A DNA stretch of 64,000 nucleotides from Marinomonas hwangdonensis (GTDB lineage: Bacteria > Pseudomonadota > Gammaproteobacteria > Pseudomonadales > Marinomonadaceae), in assembly GCF_003721245.1 (NCBI RefSeq), contig NZ_RIZG01000003.1, positions 124,001 through 188,000 of the forward strand, written 5' to 3'. Shown here one piece after another: positions 1 through 9,375 of this stretch. Within the stretch, counting starts at the first letter, position 1. Each line of letters begins with the position of its first letter. The notes below the pieces were generated by a model, which was given only the letters and a program-made list of their open reading frames with translations, was not told the DNA's origin and ran no database searches. A program made the translations under genes and the position numbers.

Positions 1-807
1 ACAAAACTGACAATCTACTTTTATGCTGCCTTGTTCGATTAATAGCTCGCGTATTTCTTCAAAGCCTAAAGACATCACCGCATCTTGGGTACGCTGGCGC
101 GAACAAGAACAGCCAAACTGCATGGTTTTCGTATCGTAAAGTCGAACTTCTTCTTCATGATACAATCGGTGCAGCAACTCGGTTGTTTCAAGACCAAGCA
201 ATTCATCTTCTTTTACCGTTGACGCAAGATGCGTAAAACGATCCCACGCGTCTTCGTCGCCTTCTTTCGCCTGTTCATGAGGCAGACGTTGCAAAAACAA
301 ACCACCGCATTGAGCGCCGTTTGCGGCCAGCCACACTCGGCTTGGCAGCTGCTCCGATTGAGAAAAATACTGCTCTAGGCATTCTGCTAGGGTGTCGCCT
401 ACAATCTCAACGATGCCCTGATAACGCTGGCCATTACGTGGCTGAATCGTGATCGCCAAATAACCGCCTGCTAACACCTCTTGCAACGAAATGGTCTCTG
501 GCACCACTTGACTGTCATCCCACTGGGCGATGCCACGAAGGTTTTGATGCTCATCGCACTCTGTCATCAAGGTCGACAAAAAACCGTTCCCCTTTGCCTG
601 AATAGACAAAACACCGTCAATCTTCACAATGTCTCTTAACAAAGCGATGGCAGCGACGAACTCACCCAGTAATTTTTCTAGGGGTAAAGGGTATTCTTTA
701 CGTTGAATAATCTCTTGGTAAGCTTGGTTTAGTAAAACGCGCTCACCCCGGACATTGGTGTTATCGAATGAAAAGCGCTGGATTTCATTAATGGTTAGAT
801 CGTTCAC
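1..807 (-). CDS. hslO: Hsp33 redox-regulated chaperone HslO (3' end outside window)
   Basis: Hsp33 is a cytosolic holdase chaperone activated by oxidation: four cysteines bind zinc in the reduced state and form disulfides under oxidative or bleach stress. Reading the minus strand from a GTG at 807 gives 269 codons ending exactly at the window edge, so only roughly the last 20-25 residues are missing. The redox switch is visible near the C-terminus as FGCSCSRQR, followed by VDCQFC as the last visible residues, so all four zinc cysteines are present. The N-terminal part (INEIQRFSFDNTNVRGE) is typical of the family. An in-frame stop lies two codons before the GTG and an AAGG motif sits upstream, so the GTG is the likely start. 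No neighbour on the same strand is visible. Confidence 0.93.
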   Translation of the reverse strand, partial: MNDLTINEIQRFSFDNTNVRGERVLLNQAYQEIIQRKEYPLPLEKLLGEFVAAIALLRDIVKIDGVLSIQAKGNGFLSTLMTECDEHQNLRGIAQWDDSQVVPETISLQEVLAGGYLAITIQPRNGQRYQGIVEIVGDTLAECLEQYFSQSEQLPSRVWLAANGAQCGGLFLQRLPHEQAKEGDEDAWDRFTHLASTVKEDELLGLETTELLHRLYHEEEVRLYDTKTMQFGCSCSRQRTQDAVMSLGFEEIRELLIEQGSIKVDCQFC

Positions 808-1036
808 AAATTACACCTTGCTCAGAAAAAGTCTGAGTGAAAAATTAAGTAAGTATGAAAAGCATTTTACGCCTGAGACAGACATTCATCCACTTTAAAA
901 CCATTATGTGCTGGGAATATGCACACTTGCTATTTCGTTTACGCGAACAGCACTCTAGAATGTTCCACCTGGTTAGTGTCTTACCTAACAAGCCAATGGC
1001 ACACTTCATGACAGAGACAAGAGATTTCCAGTTTTT

Positions 1037-2962
1037 ATGATCCAATTTACGGAAGTTAGTTTACAACGCGGCACTCAGTTTTTACTCGAAGACGCCAACC
1101 TCACCATTTTTGAAGGTCAAAAAGTCGGTCTTATTGGCGCCAACGGGGCGGGCAAATCGTCACTTTTTGCCATGATCAAAGGCGACCTACACGCCGATAC
1201 CGGTGACGTTATTCTGCCAGGACAGCGACGTATTGCGTTTATGGCGCAAGAAGTGGAAGAAACACAGCGCAGTGCCTTGGAATATTGTCTAGACGGTGAT
1301 GACAAACTAAGAGAAATTGAACGCCACATCACGAAGGCACAAGCCACCGGCGACCATCATGCTCATGCGGTCTGGTTGGGTGAGTACGAAAACGCCCATG
1401 GCTATTCAGCCCAGTCCAGAGCCGAAACGCTGCTTCAAGGCTTGGGTTTTAAGATGACCGACATGCATCGACCTGTGTCTGACTTTTCGGGTGGTTGGCG
1501 AATTCGTCTCAATCTTGCTAAAGCCTTGATGTGCCCTTCTGACGTGCTGTTGCTCGACGAGCCGACCAACCACTTAGACCTAGACGCCGTCATGTGGCTG
1601 GAAAACTGGTTGCGCCAGTATCCTGGCACCTTATTATTAATTTCCCATGACCGTGACTTTTTGGATGGTATTTGCAGCCACATTGTTCATCTTTATCAAA
1701 AGCAACTGGTGCTATATAAGGGTAACTACTCGGACTACGAGCGCCAGCGCGCTGAACATCTCGCCCAACAGCAGGCGAACTTCGAGAAACAGCAAGAAAA
1801 GCGCGCTCATCTACAGCAGTATGTGGATCGCTTTCGTTATAAAGCGGATAAAGCCAAACAAGCGCAAAGTCGTCTAAAAATGCTCGAAAAAATGGAGCTT
1901 ATCGGACCTGCTCACATCGATTCTCAATTTGAATTTACCATCCCTGTGGCGGAGAAAACGTCTCAGTTATTGATTAATTTATCTCAGGCTGACTTAGGCT
2001 ATACCTCAGACGCGAGTGCAAAGACCATTCAGCTTGGCAACACCAATTTTGCCCTTAGAGACGGGCAACGCATCGGCTTATTAGGTCCAAATGGCGCGGG
2101 TAAATCCACACTGATCAAGTCCATTGTGGGTGAGATTGCCATTCTTGCTGGTGATAGAATCACTGGAGAAAACCTAAAGATTGGCTATTTTTCACAGCAT
2201 CAATTGAGCGCACTCGACCTAGAAGCGTCGCCACTGCTTCACATTCAACGACTAACACCAAAGATACTTGAAAGCGACATTCGTCGTTATTTGGGCGGTT
2301 TTGGCTTTGTGGGCGACGATGCACTGCGTCCAGTAAAAGGTTTTTCAGGTGGTGAGAAAGCTCGTTTGGCACTGTCTCTTATTTCATGGACAAAGCCCAA
2401 TTTATTAGTCTTGGATGAGCCGACGAACCACTTGGACATTGACATGCGACAAGCGCTTACCGAAGCGCTGCAAGCCTTCCCAGGCGCCATCTTACTGGTG
2501 TCCCACGACAGGCATTTGCTCAACAGCACAGTCGACGAGTTTTATCTTGTGGCCGACCACCAAATTCAAGCTTTCGACGGGGACTTGCCGGCTTACCATG
2601 CTTGGCTACAAGCCCGACAAGCCAATGCAGCGCAAATGGAAAAAATCGAATTAGGCGCGGATAAACTGGATAAAATTGACCGCAAAGAAGAACGCCGTAA
2701 AGCCGCTGAAATGCGTGAAAAGCTGCGCCCTTTGCGCAAGCAAATAGAGAAACTTGAAAAAGCCGTGCAAACGGCACAGGAACACCTTGATCAGATTTCA
2801 GACGCCATGGCCGATGCCAGTCTGTATGAAGCGGCTAAAAAAGACACTTTGCAACGCTTACTCAGCGATGAAGCAAAATGGAAAAAAATGCGAGAAGACA
2901 GCGAAGAAGCTTGGTTCGAAGCACAAGAAGAACTAGAAGCGGCCGAGGCCCTGCTAGAATAA
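1037..2962 (+). CDS. yheS: ABC-F family ATPase, YheS-like
   Basis: This is a cytosolic twin-ATPase ABC-F protein without membrane segments. The family acts on ribosomes (translation factors such as EttA, Uup and YheS). The 641 residues carry Walker A GANGAGKS at 34-41, a first signature and Walker B (LLLDEPTNHLD) near 170-180, an interdomain linker rich in Gln and Lys, a second Walker A GPNGAGKS near 350 and a second VLDEPTNHLD near 458. A charged coiled-coil tail covers about 530-641. The length and the opening MIQFTEVSLQRG fit YheS rather than Uup or EttA. It stands alone, divergent from hslO, with about 230 bases in between and only a weak ribosome-binding site. The symbol is family-level; the precise ribosomal role is not readable from sequence. 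Confidence 0.9.
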   Translation: MIQFTEVSLQRGTQFLLEDANLTIFEGQKVGLIGANGAGKSSLFAMIKGDLHADTGDVILPGQRRIAFMAQEVEETQRSALEYCLDGDDKLREIERHITKAQATGDHHAHAVWLGEYENAHGYSAQSRAETLLQGLGFKMTDMHRPVSDFSGGWRIRLNLAKALMCPSDVLLLDEPTNHLDLDAVMWLENWLRQYPGTLLLISHDRDFLDGICSHIVHLYQKQLVLYKGNYSDYERQRAEHLAQQQANFEKQQEKRAHLQQYVDRFRYKADKAKQAQSRLKMLEKMELIGPAHIDSQFEFTIPVAEKTSQLLINLSQADLGYTSDASAKTIQLGNTNFALRDGQRIGLLGPNGAGKSTLIKSIVGEIAILAGDRITGENLKIGYFSQHQLSALDLEASPLLHIQRLTPKILESDIRRYLGGFGFVGDDALRPVKGFSGGEKARLALSLISWTKPNLLVLDEPTNHLDIDMRQALTEALQAFPGAILLVSHDRHLLNSTVDEFYLVADHQIQAFDGDLPAYHAWLQARQANAAQMEKIELGADKLDKIDRKEERRKAAEMREKLRPLRKQIEKLEKAVQTAQEHLDQISDAMADASLYEAAKKDTLQRLLSDEAKWKKMREDSEEAWFEAQEELEAAEALLE

Positions 2963-3058
2963 AAATACTGATAAAAAACCGAGCATAATGCGAGTAAAGC
3001 GTAAAGTTTTGCCCTAACACAAGGCTTTTGCACCAGCACTGACTTAATATTGTCATAA

Positions 3059-4106
<1,048 letters not shown>

Positions 4107-4244
4107 GTGCCTAAAAACATAGGGAATCGGTGACCAGCAGGCTGGGTTGGTATAATTTGTCGGTATCTGTCTACGGTTGTAGACACGTCCGCAAAAAGCA
4201 CCAATCACACACATTTAAACGGTATTTAAGAGTAAGAGAAGCAC

Positions 4245-6479
4245 ATGTCAGAGCAGTCTGTGAATGAAACAGCAAAAAAAGAATCGACCAGCGTTACCGC
4301 AAGCCCACCCGTAGAGTTGGACGCCGAGCTGGTCCTAGAGCCCATTCCTGAACAGCCCCAGGACCCCAACAAAGTCGCGATAGAAGATCGGCTGCCAGAA
4401 GAAATTGATTTGGCGGACCCTGAACTTTACTTCAACCGTGAACTGAGCCACTTGCAATTTAATGCACGTGTCTTAGAACAAGCCATGGACGAAAACCATC
4501 CAATATTAAATCGACTGATGTTTTTGTGTATTTTCAGTTCGAATATGGATGAATTTTTTGAAATTCGCGTCGCCGGGTTAAAAAGCCAGCTTGAATACAG
4601 CCGAGAAAAAAACGGCCCTGACGGCATGCACCCGAAGAAAGTACTAAGTCTAATAAGCGAACACGCGCACAAGTTGGTACGTCGCCAGTACCGTATTCTT
4701 AATGACATCATCTTTCCAAAATTGGCCAATGAAAACGTTAAGTTTATTCGCCGTAGCGTGTGGAATGAAAAACAAGCCGCTTGGGTCAAACGTTACTTCC
4801 GTGACAACGTCTTACCGATTATTAGCCCCATCGGACTCGATCCTGCTCACCCGTTTCCGCGCCTTGCCAATAAAACCTTTAACTTTGTGGTTGAGCTTGA
4901 AGGTCGAGATGCGTTTGGTCGTGAAAACGGTCTTGCCATCGTACCCGCTCCAAGTTCATTACCACGCCTGGTCAAGCTGCCTGATGACGTGTGCGATGGC
5001 GGAGATAACCTGGTCTTTCTTTCGTCTATTATCCATGCCCACGCTGGACAGCTATTTCCCGGTATGACCGTAAAAGGCTGTTTTCAATTCCGCCTGACTC
5101 GAAATGCTGATTTGGAAGTCGATTCAGATGACATTGGCGTCGACTTAGCAGGCGCGTTGCGCACAGAATTACAAAGTCGCCATTATGGTAGCTCGGTGCG
5201 TTTAGAAATCGCCGATAATTGCCCAGATCACATTGTTGATTCTTTATTAAAGCAATTCGATCTAGAACAGCAAGACCTTTACTGTATCGATGGGCCGGTA
5301 AACTTAAGTCGTTTAATGGCAGTGTTGGAATTGGTCGATCGCCCAGACCTCATGTACCCTCCATTCTCGCCCGGTTTGCCAAAAAAACTGGCCAGCTCTG
5401 GCGGTTTGTTCGAAGCGATTCGCCAACAAGATTATTTGTTGATGCACCCTTTTGAGAGTTTTTCCCCTGTTATCGACTTCTTGAGCGAAGCAGCGAAAGA
5501 CCCGAGCGTAGTGGCGATTCGTCAAACCTTATATCGTACTGGAGCACGTTCGCCCATCGCTAATGCGCTCGTTGAAGCCGCACGTAACGGCAAAGAAGTG
5601 ACCGTGGTCATCGAATTAAGAGCGCGCTTTGATGAGGCCGAAAACTTGGCGCTTGCCAGCCGCTTACAAGATGCCGGCGCCATTGTGGTTTATGGGGTAG
5701 TACGCCATAAAACACACGCGAAAATGATCCTTATCGTGCGCCGAGAAGGCACCAACTTGACACGCTATGTGCACTTGGGCACAGGCAACTATCATGCCGG
5801 TAATGCACGCCTTTATACAGACTACAGTTTCATGACGTGTAACAAAGACATTGGTGAAGATGTGCACCGTGTATTTCAACAGCTGACCGGCATGAGCAAA
5901 GAACTTAAAGTCAAAAAACTGCTGCACGCACCCTTTACCTTGCGTGATCGTTTGCTAGAAATGATTGATAAAGAAGCCCAGAATGCCCTAAAAGGCGAGC
6001 CTTCCCGCATCATCATTAAAGTAAACTCCTTGACCGAGCAGCGTCTTGTCCAGTCCCTTTACAAGGCATCGCAAGCTGGCGTAAAAATTGACCTCATTAT
6101 TCGTGGTATCTGTACCCTGCGTCCAGGCATTAAAGGCATATCTTCAAACATTCGGGTGCGCAGTATCATAGGTCGCTTTCTTGAGCACACTCGTGTGTAC
6201 TATTTCTTTAATGATCGTAACCCTCAAGTGTATCTTTCTAGCGCCGATGGCATGGACCGAAACCTGAACAACCGTATTGAAGTGGCTTTCCCGCTACAGG
6301 ACTACAAGCAAACTCGTCGAGTTAAAAAGGAACTGGAATACTATTTATCGGACAATACGCAAAGCTGGATATTGCAAAGTGATGGCTCTTACCAGCTATC
6401 AAAGCCCAGAAAAGGGGAATATCGCAGCGCCCAAAGAGCCTTGCTCAGTGAACTAGCAGACAACACGCGCAGTTCATAG
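4245..6479 (+). CDS. ppk1: Polyphosphate kinase 1
   Basis: PPK1 makes long-chain inorganic polyphosphate from ATP, and can run in reverse, through a phosphohistidine. The 744 residues include an acidic, Pro-rich N-terminal extension of about 60 residues before the conserved core (YFNRELSHLQFNARVLEQA). The catalytic His regions are visible: RHKTHAKMIL near 487, RYVHLGTGNYH near 510 and FLEHTRVYYF near 645. PPK1s are typically near 690 residues, so the extra length lies at the N-terminus and is probably disordered. A PPK2-family gene follows in the same direction but behind a strong terminator, so the two probably have separate promoters. Confidence 0.96.
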   Translation: MSEQSVNETAKKESTSVTASPPVELDAELVLEPIPEQPQDPNKVAIEDRLPEEIDLADPELYFNRELSHLQFNARVLEQAMDENHPILNRLMFLCIFSSNMDEFFEIRVAGLKSQLEYSREKNGPDGMHPKKVLSLISEHAHKLVRRQYRILNDIIFPKLANENVKFIRRSVWNEKQAAWVKRYFRDNVLPIISPIGLDPAHPFPRLANKTFNFVVELEGRDAFGRENGLAIVPAPSSLPRLVKLPDDVCDGGDNLVFLSSIIHAHAGQLFPGMTVKGCFQFRLTRNADLEVDSDDIGVDLAGALRTELQSRHYGSSVRLEIADNCPDHIVDSLLKQFDLEQQDLYCIDGPVNLSRLMAVLELVDRPDLMYPPFSPGLPKKLASSGGLFEAIRQQDYLLMHPFESFSPVIDFLSEAAKDPSVVAIRQTLYRTGARSPIANALVEAARNGKEVTVVIELRARFDEAENLALASRLQDAGAIVVYGVVRHKTHAKMILIVRREGTNLTRYVHLGTGNYHAGNARLYTDYSFMTCNKDIGEDVHRVFQQLTGMSKELKVKKLLHAPFTLRDRLLEMIDKEAQNALKGEPSRIIIKVNSLTEQRLVQSLYKASQAGVKIDLIIRGICTLRPGIKGISSNIRVRSIIGRFLEHTRVYYFFNDRNPQVYLSSADGMDRNLNNRIEVAFPLQDYKQTRRVKKELEYYLSDNTQSWILQSDGSYQLSKPRKGEYRSAQRALLSELADNTRSS

Positions 6480-6505
6480 CTTAAAACAGAGCACCTCTTA
6501 TGCAC

Positions 6506-6535
6506 AACGCCCAGTCTTTTCTGGGCGTTTCTTTG
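6506..6535 (+). terminator. Intrinsic terminator of ppk1
   Basis: AACGCCCAG (6506-6514) pairs with CTGGGCGTT (6521-6529) over a six-base loop, followed by a T-rich stretch. It lies just downstream of the ppk1 stop. Confidence 0.85.
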
Positions 6536-6698
6536 TGTATAAAAAACCCTTTATCCCCACCTTTGCTTAAATTCCTTTACCAAGCGCCATTATTTTCTGA
6601 ACGAGACGTTCGCTAAAACAAATGTTTTTAGATTACACTGACGTCTTTCCCAAAATACCCTAGCGTAAATGCTCAATTTTGCATCCACGGAGCCAGGC

Positions 6699-7529
6699 AT
6701 GTTTTTACCGAGTCCGATTATTCTTTCTTCTCATGTTATGTCGCTGAAACACTGTGACGTGGACAACAAACAATATTCCATTGATGATAAGAAAACCTAC
6801 CGCAAGATCTTAAAGAAACGCCAAAAAGAAATGCAGCGCGTCCAGCAAGCGTATTATCACCAAGGAAAGCGCGCCATTATTATTTTCCAAGGCTGGGACG
6901 CCAGTGGAAAAGGCGGCGCCATTCGTCGCTTAACCGAATATCTCGACCCAAGGGGTTACCGTGTTCACCCTATTGCAGCCCCGAGCGCTGAGGAGCAAGG
7001 TAAACATTACCTCTACCGCTTTCAGACTAAGTTGCCCAAAGTTGGCACGCTCGCCATTTTCGACCGCTCTTGGTATGAGCGCGTATTAACAGAGCGCGTA
7101 GAAGGGTTTGCCAGCGACATGGAATGGCAAAGGGCGTATCAAGAAATCAATGAATACGAACGCATGCTCACCGATGATGGTGTCAAAATCATCAAAATCT
7201 TCACACACATCTCCAAAGATGAGCAGCTAGAACGTTTTGAAGAACGCCTACGTAACCCACTAAAACAGTGGAAGCTCACAGAAGAGGACATTCGTAATAG
7301 AGAAAAGTGGGACGAACACGAAAACGCCATTAACGACATGCTGGAACTCACTTCTACAGAGCAATCGCCTTGGCATGTTATTCCCGCTAACCACAAGTGG
7401 TACACCCGCATTGCGGTACTGGAAACCGTCGTTAATGCCTTGAGTGAAGGCATGGATTTAACTCCGCCCCCGATTGATGAGGCCCTCGTTCGTTCAGCCG
7501 AACATACACTCGGTATCACCTTGCCTTAG
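6699..7529 (+). CDS. Polyphosphate kinase 2 family protein
   Basis: PPK2 enzymes transfer phosphate between polyphosphate and nucleotides, usually to regenerate nucleoside di- or triphosphates. With the start at 6699 the protein has 276 residues. The P-loop GWDASGKGG begins near residue 65 and the lid/Walker B region FDRSWYERV near 121, both diagnostic. The reading frame is open to an ATG at 6669, but GGAG at 6689-6692 lies six bases before the 6699 ATG, so that start is preferred. It is a one-domain member. Whether it prefers ADP, GDP or AMP cannot be read from the sequence. Being next to ppk1 suggests a synthesis and use pair in polyphosphate metabolism. Confidence 0.9.
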   Translation: MFLPSPIILSSHVMSLKHCDVDNKQYSIDDKKTYRKILKKRQKEMQRVQQAYYHQGKRAIIIFQGWDASGKGGAIRRLTEYLDPRGYRVHPIAAPSAEEQGKHYLYRFQTKLPKVGTLAIFDRSWYERVLTERVEGFASDMEWQRAYQEINEYERMLTDDGVKIIKIFTHISKDEQLERFEERLRNPLKQWKLTEEDIRNREKWDEHENAINDMLELTSTEQSPWHVIPANHKWYTRIAVLETVVNALSEGMDLTPPPIDEALVRSAEHTLGITLP

Positions 7530-7838
7530 ACCATAAAGAATCGTGGCAATATCCTAAACGCCGTCAAAAAGCCGTCGTTTAGGACGTCAAGCCAACTTTA
7601 CAGTGAAAATCTTCTGTCATAAGTGCCTTGTTTCCTTCACCTTTGAGAGCAAAAACCCGCCTCAAAGGTGAAGGAAATGTCTAATCTCATCCCCTAGGTC
7701 AAGATCTCGTCATCATTGCGAAATAGCAGATGAATAACACGCACCTTGGGCGTTTCGGAGAGATTTTTTAAAGCAAGCAATACGCGTTATGCTGATGAAA
7801 AGAACGACAAAACACAGACAGTTATCAGGAGATAAAAC
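7530..7838. other. Intergenic region between PPK2 gene and first OmpA-like gene
   Basis: This gap of about 309 bases holds no gene. Just after the PPK2 gene, TCCTAAACG (7552-7560) can pair with CGTTTAGGA (7576-7584), and a second, much longer hairpin follows at 7631-7677. Neither is followed by a T-run. The rest should carry the promoter and leader of the downstream ompA-like gene, whose ribosome-binding site (AGGAG) lies just before 7839. I could not assign a clear -10/-35 pair. Confidence 0.5.
7631..7677. repeat. Long perfect inverted repeat (17 bp arms)
   Basis: TTTCCTTCACCTTTGAG (7631-7647) is perfectly complementary to CTCAAAGGTGAAGGAAA (7661-7677), with a 13-base loop. No T-run follows on either strand, so it is not a standard intrinsic terminator. 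It may be a transcript-end stabiliser for the PPK2 mRNA or a remnant of a small palindromic element. Confidence 0.8.
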
Positions 7839-9044
7839 ATGTCTTTCAACATCACAAAACGTACTTTAGTAAGCAGGACTATTTTAAGCAGCATCCTTGC
7901 CGCCTCGTCTATTTCAACACTTTCCTTCGCACAGCAACAAGAAGGCTTCACCCTAACACCCAGCATTGGCCACTATAATATGGACAATGACAGAAACATA
8001 AAAGATGACGCGGCCTATTCATTGGGACTAGGCTATCAGTTCAATAACCCTTGGGCGATCGAATTCGTCTACCTTAATGCAGACACTACCCAAGCAGGTA
8101 CTGGCAACAAGGTGGATGTTGACCAATATCGTTTAGACGGGCTGTATCATTTGCCAAGCATTACTACCTTAAACTTGACCCCATACCTGGCAGCTGGGGT
8201 CGGTACCACCGACTTTGGCGGTGCATCGGAAGATAATAATGTACAAATCAACGCAGGCGGTGGCCTAAAATACGCAGTCAATAACACGGTTTCTCTGCGT
8301 GCGGATTTTCGTGTTGTGAATGACGTAGAAGACAACCATCTAGATCACATAAGCTCTTTAGGTGTGCAAATGACCTTTGGCAATTCTGCCAATCGTTCAC
8401 AACCCAATGCTGAGAACAAGGTAGCGGAACCTGAAGCACGTGCTTACACGGCCAAAACGGTAAAAGACACCACTGAAACCGCGAAAGAAACTCAGTATCA
8501 AGCACAAAAAGAAACCGCGCCAACCACTTCTGAAGAAGAAACGAAAGCAACGACCACGACTGTTGTTATGTCATCAGAGCCTACAACGGATCAGAACACC
8601 GCTCCGCTGTCTGATTCTGACGTGAACAAAACGCCAGTAACGTCTGCAACACAAAGTGATCAACCCATAGCGACAGAGCAAACGGCGGCGGTAGAAGCGC
8701 CAGCGCCTTTGCGTCTAAATATCCAGTTTGGCAACAATAAAACCGATGTTGAACAAGCCTTTTATCCTGAGATAGAAAAGTTAGCACAGTACCTCAAGGA
8801 AAAACCAAATAGCACCGTTGTTATTGAAGGGCACACAGATAACACAGGGGCAGCCAGCTACAACCAAACCTTATCTGAAAAGCGCGCTCAAGCCGTGGCG
8901 AGCGTCTTAATCAATATCTTTGATGTTGAACAAGACCGTGTTGACGCGATTGGCTATGGACAAAGCGAGCCCTTGTTCGACAACGACTCTGCAGAAAACC
9001 GCATGGCAAACCGTCGTGTAGACGCTGTCATTACAAACAACTAA
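7839..9044 (+). CDS. OmpA-like outer-membrane protein (beta-barrel plus peptidoglycan-binding domain)
   Basis: This is a predicted outer-membrane protein anchoring the envelope to peptidoglycan. The 401 residues start with a Sec signal peptide ending near SFAQQQ (about residue 31). An OmpA-type barrel follows (about 32-185, alternating strands, GFTLTPSIGHYNMDN). A Thr/Glu/Ala-rich linker covers about 186-285, and the OmpA C-terminal domain about 290-400. That domain shows VVIEGHTDNTGAASYNQTLSEKRA and the NRMANRRVDA end. A paralogue with the same layout follows 331 bases later in the same direction, so the pair looks like an old tandem duplication. The linkers differ completely between the two. 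An intrinsic terminator closes this gene, so the copies are transcribed separately. Confidence 0.9.
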   Translation: MSFNITKRTLVSRTILSSILAASSISTLSFAQQQEGFTLTPSIGHYNMDNDRNIKDDAAYSLGLGYQFNNPWAIEFVYLNADTTQAGTGNKVDVDQYRLDGLYHLPSITTLNLTPYLAAGVGTTDFGGASEDNNVQINAGGGLKYAVNNTVSLRADFRVVNDVEDNHLDHISSLGVQMTFGNSANRSQPNAENKVAEPEARAYTAKTVKDTTETAKETQYQAQKETAPTTSEEETKATTTTVVMSSEPTTDQNTAPLSDSDVNKTPVTSATQSDQPIATEQTAAVEAPAPLRLNIQFGNNKTDVEQAFYPEIEKLAQYLKEKPNSTVVIEGHTDNTGAASYNQTLSEKRAQAVASVLINIFDVEQDRVDAIGYGQSEPLFDNDSAENRMANRRVDAVITNN

Positions 9045-9066
9045 GCGTCCAACACCACAAACAAGC

Positions 9067-9105
9067 AATGCCCTACACCACCAAACCTTGGTGTAGGGCA
9101 TTTTT
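9067..9105. terminator. Intrinsic terminator after first OmpA-like gene
   Basis: ATGCCCTACACCA (9068-9080) pairs with TGGTGTAGGGCAT (9089-9101), a 13 bp perfect stem followed by T residues. Confidence 0.9.
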
Positions 9106-9240
9106 GTGTCCTTTCTTTAAAAACATACGCTCTTCTCAGACATACCCTTCTTTAATAGCGTCACTAACGTACCAATATGTTGCCAAACTGTTACTCAACT
9201 GTAACGCTTTTAGAGATCTGTACTGAATTGTAACCCTTGC

Positions 9241-9269
9241 TGATTTTATCCAATGACTTTATTTATAAT
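9241..9269 (+). promoter_or_regulatory. Possible sigma-70 promoter of second OmpA-like gene
   Basis: A consensus -10 TATAAT lies at 9264-9269. The best -35 at 17 bases spacing (TGATTT, 9241-9246) is weak. The predicted leader is about 100 bases, and the GTTAC/GTAAC repeat sits just upstream, where a regulator could act. Confidence 0.35.
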
Positions 9270-9375
9270 GATGAATGAGACGGTTTACGCCCTCTGACTC
9301 GCATCCTTAAACCGATGCCATACTGAACTTTCGTCACACAAAGCTCATATACTTACTTTCACTAGGAGACATTAA

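Larger units (their letters stand above)
9045..9375. other. Intergenic region between the two OmpA-like genes
   Basis: This gap of about 331 bases contains the terminator of the first ompA-like gene and then the control region of the second. Visible elements are a GTTAC-N6-GTAAC inverted repeat (9190-9205), a related TTGTAAC half-site near 9230, a TATAAT at 9264-9269 and an AGGAG before the start at 9376. No coding sequence was found. Confidence 0.55.

Noticed and set aside
845..1045. Small overlapping reading frames on both strands between hslO and the ABC-F gene
   Set aside because: They overlap each other, have no ribosome-binding site or recognisable protein pattern, and occupy what should be a divergent promoter region.
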